DNA of 9,625 nt from an uncultured Paracoccaceae bacterium (GTDB lineage Bacteria; Pseudomonadota; Alphaproteobacteria; Rhodobacterales; Rhodobacteraceae): contig CALFSV010000216.1 in NCBI GenBank assembly GCA_937916485.1, positions 1-9,625 of the forward strand, read 5' to 3'. This document shows positions 1 through 5,773 of the stretch, one piece after another. Both the position numbers and the translations under genes were made by a program. The stretch's first letter is position 1. Each line of letters starts with the position of its first letter. Under the pieces are notes generated by a model. It was not told the DNA's origin and did no database searches. It saw only the letters and a list, made by a program, of their open reading frames with translations.

Positions 1-889
1 CAATCCATTCAACGTTGAGTTCGCCTGCGGCAATTTTCTCATCCTTCCACTTCAGCGCTACTTCATCTGCATCATGAAACGCCTGCATCAGTTGCATAGA
101 AAAGGGCATGCCAGATATCTCATCAATAATTTTCTGGTGTTTTGCACTCAGGCTTTCGTAGCGTTCCTTGTTCATAACGTAGAAGACAGGATTAAATGTG
201 GCAGGTGTATTTACAACTGCATAATTAGCCACTTCATCAAGGTTCCAAGGCGGCATGATGTTATTGATTGATGAAATTGCTGCGTCGATTGTTCCAGTTG
301 ATAACGCGGTGTAATGCTCGGTTGGACCTAACTGTACTGGCACGGTTCCCATTCCCTGCAGGACAGGCGTTGTTATGGCTGCCCAAGGAACAATTTTGGT
401 GCCCTTCATGCCTTCTATTGTTGAAACGTCTTTTGTGGCAATGATCATGCCTCCAGCTGGGTTGCCAACGGCTAAAACTTTCACATCGGACCATTCATCT
501 GCCATGTATTTGTCGAAAACTGTCCACATGCGCCTAGTTGAGTCGGGGCCGTCAAGTGCTTTACCAGGTAGTATTGCAAGCATCGTCTTTGGGAAGAGTG
601 TAGGGGTCGAAGCTGCGATTCCAAACGTGATATCCGCCACTCCCTTTACAGCGCGTTTATATTGCTGGGTAGGTCCCGCGCCCAGTTGCCCCGCGGCATA
701 CACTTTTAATGTTAATTCGCCATTAGAGCGGGAAGTAAGCTCGTTCTCAAACCAAGCCAGCGCACCTGTGATTGTTTCATGGCTTGGTGGAACAAAAGTT
801 GCTACGCTTAGCTCCTCTCCTGATACGGCATTTGTTGAAATGCTCAGTGATCCAGCAAGAATAGCGGCTAGTTTAAACCTCAAGTTCAT
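1..889 (-). CDS. TRAP transporter substrate-binding protein, DctP family (partial, C-terminus outside window)
   Basis: Periplasmic solute receptor of a tripartite ATP-independent (TRAP) transporter. Reading the minus strand from the ATG at 889 gives 296 uninterrupted codons running off the left edge. Residues 1-24 look like a Sec signal peptide (basic MNLRFK, a hydrophobic stretch, then small residues around AVSG). The mature part starts with a typical first strand (LSVATFVPPSH) and has the family hallmarks YAAGQLG (64-70), GVADITFG (83-90), EGMKGTKI (159-166) and EHYTALSTGTIDAAI (191-205). A GAGGGAGAA ribosome-binding stretch lies just upstream of the ATG, which fixes the start. The family's usual KIRxP arginine is missing: the protein reads KIVPW at 165-169. 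The Q and M membrane subunits would be expected further left, outside the window. The promoter region holds GGATCC-centred operators shared with the other transcription units. The ligand is unknown. Confidence 0.93.
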   Translation of the reverse strand, partial: MNLRFKLAAILAGSLSISTNAVSGEELSVATFVPPSHETITGALAWFENELTSRSNGELTLKVYAAGQLGAGPTQQYKRAVKGVADITFGIAASTPTLFPKTMLAILPGKALDGPDSTRRMWTVFDKYMADEWSDVKVLAVGNPAGGMIIATKDVSTIEGMKGTKIVPWAAITTPVLQGMGTVPVQLGPTEHYTALSTGTIDAAISSINNIMPPWNLDEVANYAVVNTPATFNPVFYVMNKERYESLSAKHQKIIDEISGMPFSMQLMQAFHDADEVALKWKDEKIAAGELNVEWI

Positions 890-937
890 AGTTTTCTCCC
901 TCAGTTAGAGCCAAATCTTGACTAGAACCAGATAAAT

Positions 938-947
938 TAGGATCCCA
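938..947. promoter_or_regulatory. Putative operator site 1 (GGATCC palindrome)
   Basis: TAGGATCCCA, nine of ten matches to the TGGGATCCCA palindrome found perfectly at 1073-1082. It lies about 50 bp upstream of the dctP-like start codon and is the site best placed to control that gene. Its centre is 73 bp from site 2, close to seven helical turns. Operator function is inferred from recurrence; no regulator is encoded in the window. Confidence 0.6.
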
Positions 948-1010
948 AATTTTAAAATGGAATCAAAAACCCACCTATTTAACTCTATAATGTGCCATAG
1001 TTACAACATA

Positions 1011-1020
1011 TGGGATCCTA
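1011..1020. promoter_or_regulatory. Putative operator site 2 (GGATCC palindrome)
   Basis: TGGGATCCTA, nine of ten matches to the TGGGATCCCA palindrome, embedded in an AT-rich flank (ATA before, TA after). It is centred 62 bp upstream of site 3 and 73 bp from site 1, so it could pair with either site on the same face of the helix and serve both divergent genes. The 62-bp spacing to site 3 is repeated exactly between the two sites upstream of the TAXI gene. Confidence 0.6.
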
Positions 1021-1065
1021 TACCAAGGTTTTTTCTCTTAAATCAGCCGAAATTCACAAAAGTAC

Positions 1066-1094
1066 TTGATTTTGGGATCCCATAATTGCTTAAT
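1066..1094 (+). promoter_or_regulatory. Putative sigma70-type promoter for the alkyl-sulfatase-like gene
   Basis: TTGATT (1066-1071) and CTTAAT (1089-1094) are separated by 17 bp. Each matches its consensus at four of six positions, so alone the call would be weak. It gains support because the TAXI promoter has the same arrangement: TTGA-T -35 box, GGATCC at spacer positions 4-9, 17-bp spacer. Transcription would start near 1101, giving a leader of about 48 nt before the ATG at 1149. A protein bound at 1073-1082 would block RNA polymerase, which suggests repression relieved by an inducer. Confidence 0.5.
1073..1082. promoter_or_regulatory. Putative operator site 3 (perfect TGGGATCCCA)
   Basis: Perfect 10-bp palindrome TGGGATCCCA lying between the putative -35 and -10 boxes of the rightward promoter. 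Even-length short palindromes like this suit a dimeric repressor, for example of the GntR/FadR type, but the family cannot be determined from the site. It is one of five GGATCC-centred sites confined to the two control regions. Confidence 0.65.
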
Positions 1095-1148
1095 TTTACA
1101 AAACAGGCCTGTTTCTGCATAACCCTAAAAATACAAGGACACCGTTAC

Positions 1149-2426
1149 ATGCACCCAGAACTCAAAGCTCATCCCGAGTATTTCAAAAAAGAAATCGTGC
1201 AATTGGCAGATAACGTCTATCAAGCTTTCGGGTTTGCTGCTTCAAACGTTTATATGATCATCGGTGATGATGGTTTGATCATTGTTGATACGTCTGAGAC
1301 AACGGTCGCGGCTGAAAATATTTTGGCCGAGTTCCGCAAGATTACCGATCTACCAATCAAAACGATAATCCTTACGCATTCACACCGTGATCATGTTTCA
1401 GGTGCCAGTATTTTTGCAAAAGGGGGTAATCCGGAGATCCTCGCGAGCACAGGTTTCTCGGAAGACTCGCTCTTTGTTGCATCCAATCATCCACAGCCAG
1501 TAAAGGCTATGCAGGTCCGAACAAAACGTCAGTTCGGTATTGGATTATCGTATCCCAATGAGATCATTGGCATCGGGGTCGGTCCAGGCGCGCGTCCACT
1601 GAAAGGAATGGGGGCGGGGGCTTTACCGCCTACGCGACGCATCGGGGATGAAGGTGAAAAGTTAAGCGTTCACGGTATTGATCTGGAGCTTGTACACGCA
1701 CCTGGCGAAACCCCTGACCACATTGTTGTTTGGTATGCAGATAAGAAAGTGTTGATATGTGGCGATAATTTCTATCGCTCTTTTCCAAACCTTTACCCTC
1801 CACGCGGAACTGCCTATCGAGATTTTGATTCTTGGGCGGATACAATGGATTTACTCATGGGTTTTGGACCAGAGGTGCTTGGTCCAGGTCACACAAAAGC
1901 GGTCTTTGGAGCGGAGAAAATCAATAGTGATTTGACAGATTACCGTGACGCAATCCGTCATATTATCGATGAAACCCGCAATGGCATGGATGCAGGACTG
2001 ACGATTGACGAACTCGCGCATAGAGTGAAATTGCCGGATCATTTGGCTGAAAAACCCCATCTGCGGGAGTATTATGGCCGCGTTGATTTTTCTGTGCGTG
2101 CCTATTTTGTCGGAACCATGGGTTGGTTTGACGGCAATCCGACCTCGCTATCGCCGTTATCACCTAAAGATGAAGCGATGCGTTTCATTGACTTGGCAGG
2201 TGGCAACGCCGCTGTCTTAGGTTCTGCCCAAAAGGCGCTGAAAGATGGTGATTTCCAGTGGGCGCTACAGCTTTTGGATCGCCTGCTAAATGTGGATTAT
2301 GAGGTTGCCAATGCGAAGCAACTAAAAGCAGAGGCACTTCGCGCGCACGCCGTTGCGCAAATCAACTGCCCGACACGCCACTACTATATTCAATATGCGA
2401 AAGAACTGGAACAAGGCGACATCTAA
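1149..2426 (+). CDS. Alkyl-sulfatase-like MBL-fold hydrolase (SdsA1/BDS1-related, no SCP2 domain)
   Basis: Predicted zinc-dependent sulfatase-type hydrolase of 425 aa. Residues about 15-255 form a metallo-beta-lactamase domain with THSHRDH (metal ligands H77, H79, D81, H82), candidate ligands E187 and D206, and GPGH (H248). The segment NLYPPRG (214-220) resembles the NLY-x-x-RG stretch of SdsA1-type alkyl sulfatases. Residues about 285-420 match their dimerisation domain (YYGRVDFSVRAYFVGTMGWFDGNP at 308-331). SdsA1 is about 650 aa with a secretion signal and a C-terminal SCP2-like domain; this protein ends at the domain boundary and has no signal peptide, so it is probably cytoplasmic. The ATG at 1149 has AAGGA (1135-1139) nine bases upstream; an in-frame TTG at 1086 has none and would overlap the promoter. 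Substrate unknown; other esters are possible. Confidence 0.88.
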   Translation: MHPELKAHPEYFKKEIVQLADNVYQAFGFAASNVYMIIGDDGLIIVDTSETTVAAENILAEFRKITDLPIKTIILTHSHRDHVSGASIFAKGGNPEILASTGFSEDSLFVASNHPQPVKAMQVRTKRQFGIGLSYPNEIIGIGVGPGARPLKGMGAGALPPTRRIGDEGEKLSVHGIDLELVHAPGETPDHIVVWYADKKVLICGDNFYRSFPNLYPPRGTAYRDFDSWADTMDLLMGFGPEVLGPGHTKAVFGAEKINSDLTDYRDAIRHIIDETRNGMDAGLTIDELAHRVKLPDHLAEKPHLREYYGRVDFSVRAYFVGTMGWFDGNPTSLSPLSPKDEAMRFIDLAGGNAAVLGSAQKALKDGDFQWALQLLDRLLNVDYEVANAKQLKAEALRAHAVAQINCPTRHYYIQYAKELEQGDI

Positions 2427-2434
2427 AAGCTCCA

Positions 2435-2472
2435 GAGCGGGGGTCAATCAGCCCCGTCTCGCTTGGCTTTTT
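2435..2472. terminator. Putative terminator between convergent genes
   Basis: The two convergent stop codons are only 17 bp apart. GAG-CGGGG (2435-2442) can pair with CCCCG-(T)-CTC (2452-2460), an eight-pair stem with one bulged base and a nine-base loop. On the plus strand a run of five T follows at 2468-2472, seven bases after the stem. On the minus strand TTTT follows at 2428-2425. The spacing of the T-runs is looser than in textbook intrinsic terminators, so activity in either direction is tentative. The plus-strand version overlaps the 3' end of the flavoreductase gene. Confidence 0.4.
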
Positions 2473-3262
2473 GATGCTGGTCTTCGATCAAACCGATTTT
2501 CCAATAACCTGAAATATAGGTGTCCTCGCGGGGCACCTGTTTTTCGTTTATCAGGAAGTCTCGCAAGGACCGGATGACGGCCGACTCGCCTGCAATACAT
2601 GTTTTTACGCGGCCCTGTGGCCATTCAATAGCTTTGATCAAGTCTTCCTGGCGCGTAGATGCTTTGTGGGGATCAGAATGCACCAACCAATGTATCTTTA
2701 TGCCTGCCGGTGCGTCGATTTCTTGTCGATCTAATGCCGAAGTGATCTCAAATATCGCGACACCTTTTGAATCACGTGGCATGGCCTCCAATGCAACTGC
2801 TGCGACCGGAATGGCCGAAGGATCAGCTGCAACAAGATACCAATCCGCATCAAAATCTATAAACTTTGGTTCACTTGGACCAGCGAAACCCAGAAAATCT
2901 CCAGCCCTGACAGAACTTGCCCAACGTGATGCAGGGCCTTCATCGCCATGTGCAACAAAATCGATGCTTAATTCTTGCGTAAAGGCATCAAACTTGCGTA
3001 CCGTGTAAGTGCGTCTAACGGGCGGTGGACCACTGCTCAGACGCTCGACAAAATGCTCTTTAGTTTCGCCATTTTCGGGGATCATCAGCTTGCAATTTCC
3101 GCCGTCGCGCCCGCTCGGGAAACCATCAAGCTCAGGGCCAGCAAACACAACACGGATCATATTGGGCGTTAGATGCCAAACATCTTTGACCACTAAAACG
3201 CGCGGCATAGGGCGTTCTGTGCGTTTGCGCGCGGCTTGAGCCACTTTTGAAGTCAAAGTCAT
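2444..3262 (-). CDS. Siderophore-interacting protein (SIP/ViuB) family flavin reductase
   Basis: Cytoplasmic FAD-containing, NAD(P)H-dependent reductase; family members reduce ferric-siderophores to release iron. The 272-aa length is typical. Visible features are an N-terminal beta-barrel (about 20-130) with the FAD-binding motif RRTYTVR (83-89), HGDEGPASRWA (105-115) and GDFLGFAGPS (121-130). A C-terminal nucleotide-binding lobe follows with YLVAADPSAIPVAAVAL (142-158), AGESAVIRSLRDFL (224-237) and the family signature SGYWKIG (251-257). The ATG at 3262 is preceded by AGGA nine bases upstream, which begins in the 14-bp gap after the MBL gene. It is the last gene of the five-gene operon and its presence there is unusual: there are no siderophore biosynthesis or TonB-receptor genes nearby. 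It may serve iron release or a redox step linked to the imported substrate (inference). Confidence 0.9.
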   Translation of the reverse strand: MTLTSKVAQAARKRTERPMPRVLVVKDVWHLTPNMIRVVFAGPELDGFPSGRDGGNCKLMIPENGETKEHFVERLSSGPPPVRRTYTVRKFDAFTQELSIDFVAHGDEGPASRWASSVRAGDFLGFAGPSEPKFIDFDADWYLVAADPSAIPVAAVALEAMPRDSKGVAIFEITSALDRQEIDAPAGIKIHWLVHSDPHKASTRQEDLIKAIEWPQGRVKTCIAGESAVIRSLRDFLINEKQVPREDTYISGYWKIGLIEDQHQKAKRDGAD

Positions 3263-3276
3263 ATGATTTTCCTAAA

Positions 3277-4173
3277 TCAAAACTGATCAAGATCGTTGGC
3301 TATTGAAACCTGACCTGAAAAAACTTGAGAAATGCGCGCTGTAAAGTCGGGCGCAGTTTCTGGCGTGATACTATCAAGCGGAATATGAACGGCGACCACA
3401 TGCGCAACGCCCGCGCGGGCCGCGAGGTCGCCCAATTGCTCTGGACTCAGGTGGTGACTGTGAAGGTGCTGACCCATCATCGTGATGCGCTCTGACGTCA
3501 TGTGAGGATTCTTCTCCTGAAGCTGCGCTATGATTTGCTCTGCAAGCATCATTTCACCCACAAGCAGTTGCGCACCTTTGGCGAGATTCTCAACCATGCG
3601 ACACGGCCCCGTGTCGCCTGTGTAAACTATAGAGCGATCAGGCGCGTCAAAACGTAAAGAAAGTGAGATAGGCCCCTTCATTCCCAGTTCTGTTTCGGCA
3701 CGATAATGCGTGTTTTCGCAGCATGAAACGCGAATATTATCGATTTCAAACGTGTCGCCTGGAGCGATTTCCTCAACCTGAACAAAATTTCGCGGATGTG
3801 GAAGTGACTGACCAACGACGCCAAAGCCAATGGCTTGCGGAATATCACAGGCCATCGCGAGACCCTCAACGATTTGACGCGTGCCCGGTGGACCATAGAT
3901 CGTGATCGGCTGTTTGCGTTGCAGCATCATATTGATCCCGAGGCAGGTAAACAGACTGCCAATATGATCAAAATGATGATGCGAAAGGATGACCTTATCG
4001 ATGCGACGAAAGTCGATCCCAACGCGCATCAATTGTTGCATCGCGCCTTCGCCGCAATCAATCAAGATCACGCGATCGCCATACGTAATTGCATGAGCAG
4101 GTGCAGCGCGATGAAGCTTTGGGACAGGGCCGCCAGCGGTTCCGAGCGTGATAAAAGTTGTATCAAATGGCAT
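3277..4173 (-). CDS. MBL-fold metallohydrolase, RNase Z/AtsA-type arylsulfatase-like
   Basis: A 298-aa metallo-beta-lactamase-fold hydrolase. The N-terminus FITLGTAGGPVP (7-18) and SHHHFDH (64-70, the HxHxDH di-metal motif), together with H156, YTGDTGP (D187) and HSHHLSPEQLGDLA (238-251), place it in the RNase Z-like branch. That branch includes the MBL-type arylsulfatases related to Pseudoalteromonas AtsA. No signal peptide is visible, so it is probably cytoplasmic. A tRNA-processing RNase Z role is unlikely because the gene is embedded in a catabolic operon five bases after a sulfatase gene. No good ribosome-binding site precedes the ATG at 4173, which suggests translational coupling to the sulfatase stop codon (TAA at 4179-4181). 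Function as a sulfatase is inference from family and context; a lactonase, phosphodiesterase or other esterase is possible. Confidence 0.87.
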   Translation of the reverse strand: MPFDTTFITLGTAGGPVPKLHRAAPAHAITYGDRVILIDCGEGAMQQLMRVGIDFRRIDKVILSHHHFDHIGSLFTCLGINMMLQRKQPITIYGPPGTRQIVEGLAMACDIPQAIGFGVVGQSLPHPRNFVQVEEIAPGDTFEIDNIRVSCCENTHYRAETELGMKGPISLSLRFDAPDRSIVYTGDTGPCRMVENLAKGAQLLVGEMMLAEQIIAQLQEKNPHMTSERITMMGQHLHSHHLSPEQLGDLAARAGVAHVVAVHIPLDSITPETAPDFTARISQVFSGQVSIANDLDQF

Positions 4174-4178
4174 TTCAT

Positions 4179-5762
4179 TTAAGCCTGAGCCGTGGGGAGA
4201 GGTACGCGATCGACCGCAGCAATCTCCAACTCCGCTAAGCGCTCTACTAATCGCGCTTTCACGTCTTGATGTTTAGCGCTGCACCAAAGATTGACCATTT
4301 CGCCAGGGTCGTTTGCGAGGTCAAAAAGCTCGTTAGGACACTTGCCAAGATACATTGAGAGACGCCAGTTTTCATAAACAATTGAATGAACGCGGGGGCG
4401 AGGTCCAAAGGCTTCTTGCGTGCGTTGCGTTTCATATTGAATATGTGCGGCTTCCCTGCCCACGCCACCAGCGGCGGCTAGAACGACGCCTTGCATTCCT
4501 ATCGATTTTTCGACCTTCGCATGCTCAAGGATGGTGGTTCCAATATCAAGTGTTTGGGCTAAGTCGTCTGTACGAGTGCCGCTGTCGCCTTTCGGATCCG
4601 CCCAAATGAATGGAACGTGCGTGAGGCTGTCGTATTGCTCCGCTCCTTTGAACAAAAGGCGATGTTCGCCCAAATGATCGCCATGATCGGACGTATATAT
4701 TTGCACAGTATTTTCCGAGACGCCTGCATCTGCCGCCGCCGCGCGCACGCGGCCAACCGCATCGTCAATCATCGAGATCATTCCGCAAGTCAGTGCGCGC
4801 GCCTCCAAGGCCTCCTGTTTGGAGACAGCCACCGAATAGCCTTCCATTTGACCCAGGTTTGGATCTTTGGCACGGTCACGTTCGGCTACTTTTATGTACT
4901 CGGGCGGATCCCAGTCATCAGCTTCATATGCGGCAGGCACGACCATATCTTCGGGCTTGTACATGTCCCAATATTTTCCAGGCGGGGTAAACGGATGGTG
5001 CGGATCAGGGAAGGAAACCATCAGCAGGAAGGGCTTATTGTTATTACGCCTCGCTTCGAGCCACTCAACCGCACGATTTGCGATATAGGTCGTGGAATAA
5101 TGTTCTTCTGGAACTTTCGTACGGATCGCTTGAGGAACGGTGAAATCGTGATCGAATTGTTTGTCACGCCCACGCAGAGCCAAAGTTTCAGGTGCGTTCT
5201 TCTTGACCCATTCGAGATGACTTCCGCCTGTGTTGAAGCCATGCCGCATAACTGCGAAGTATTCTTTGAAACCATAAAACGGTATTGGGACTTTAGGGTC
5301 GGGCTTATCCCAGTACGCCTGACGCTCGTACTGATAAGTGTCGTTATCAAGGTCCGAGCGGGTCGCGACATTCAGATCGTCGGGTGGCGCTGTAAATCCT
5401 TCCCGATGCTTGGTTGGTTCGATCTGTATGTCAAAATCGGATACGTTTTGTAGATGGCTTTTGCCAATCAAGCAAGTGTCATAGCCAGCATTCGCAAGAA
5501 GTTCAACAAATGTCACACTGTCATGATTAAGAGGAATTCCAAGCGAGCGTGTTCCATGGCTTGATGGCATACGGCAGGTCATAAGGCTTGCGCGGTTTGG
5601 CATACAAACTGGAGAAGCAACGTAGAACCGGTCGTGGCTCACGCCCTCAGCTGCCATTGCATCAATATTTGGTGTGCGCAGAACCGGATGGCCGTTACAG
5701 CCCAGGTGATCGTAACGCTGTTGATCCGTGATGAAGAGGATATAGCTCGAACGTTCGCTCAT
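4179..5762 (-). CDS. Formylglycine-type sulfatase / sulfatase-like hydrolase (alkaline phosphatase superfamily)
   Basis: A 527-aa hydrolase for sulfate (or phosphonate/phosphate) esters. Metal and catalytic landmarks in order: ITDQQRYD (11-18, D13), the CxPxR core C53-M-P-N-R57 whose Cys would become formylglycine, GKSH (100-103), DPHHPF (253-258), TSDHGDHLGEH (357-367, D359/H360) and LFKG (370-373). The DQ pair and overall length resemble the choline-sulfatase/phosphonate monoester hydrolase branch. No signal peptide is present, so it acts in the cytoplasm, after import. The C-terminus has the usual NELFDLANDPGE (477-488). The ATG at 5762 has AGGAG eight bases upstream, overlapping the permease TAG stop. 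One anomaly: the signature reads LMTCR (60-64) where LxTGR is expected. No maturase (formylglycine-generating enzyme) gene is in the window. The exact substrate is unknown. Confidence 0.93.
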   Translation of the reverse strand: MSERSSYILFITDQQRYDHLGCNGHPVLRTPNIDAMAAEGVSHDRFYVASPVCMPNRASLMTCRMPSSHGTRSLGIPLNHDSVTFVELLANAGYDTCLIGKSHLQNVSDFDIQIEPTKHREGFTAPPDDLNVATRSDLDNDTYQYERQAYWDKPDPKVPIPFYGFKEYFAVMRHGFNTGGSHLEWVKKNAPETLALRGRDKQFDHDFTVPQAIRTKVPEEHYSTTYIANRAVEWLEARRNNNKPFLLMVSFPDPHHPFTPPGKYWDMYKPEDMVVPAAYEADDWDPPEYIKVAERDRAKDPNLGQMEGYSVAVSKQEALEARALTCGMISMIDDAVGRVRAAAADAGVSENTVQIYTSDHGDHLGEHRLLFKGAEQYDSLTHVPFIWADPKGDSGTRTDDLAQTLDIGTTILEHAKVEKSIGMQGVVLAAAGGVGREAAHIQYETQRTQEAFGPRPRVHSIVYENWRLSMYLGKCPNELFDLANDPGEMVNLWCSAKHQDVKARLVERLAELEIAAVDRVPLPTAQA

Positions 5763-5773
5763 TATTATAGCTC

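Noticed and set aside
375..908. Open frame on the plus strand (177 codons)
   Set aside because: Antisense to the DctP-type gene, which has a signal peptide, family motifs and a ribosome-binding site.
1086..1148. Upstream TTG start for the alkyl-sulfatase-like gene
   Set aside because: It would overlap the predicted promoter, has no ribosome-binding site and adds a non-conserved Cys-rich extension; the ATG at 1149 has AAGGA at good spacing.
3277..4173. MBL protein as tRNA-processing RNase Z
   Set aside because: The fold motifs are shared, but the gene is buried in a catabolic operon coupled to a sulfatase, which favours an AtsA-like or other esterase role.
4594..4911. GGATCC hexamers at 4594-4599 and 4906-4911
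   Set aside because: Both are inside the sulfatase coding region, lack the symmetric TGGGATCCCA flanks and are explained by the encoded protein, so they were not called operators.
4617..5453. Long open frame on the plus strand (278 codons)
   Set aside because: It lies antisense to the sulfatase, whose catalytic motifs are unambiguous; the translated protein shows no recognisable domain and no good ribosome-binding site was seen.
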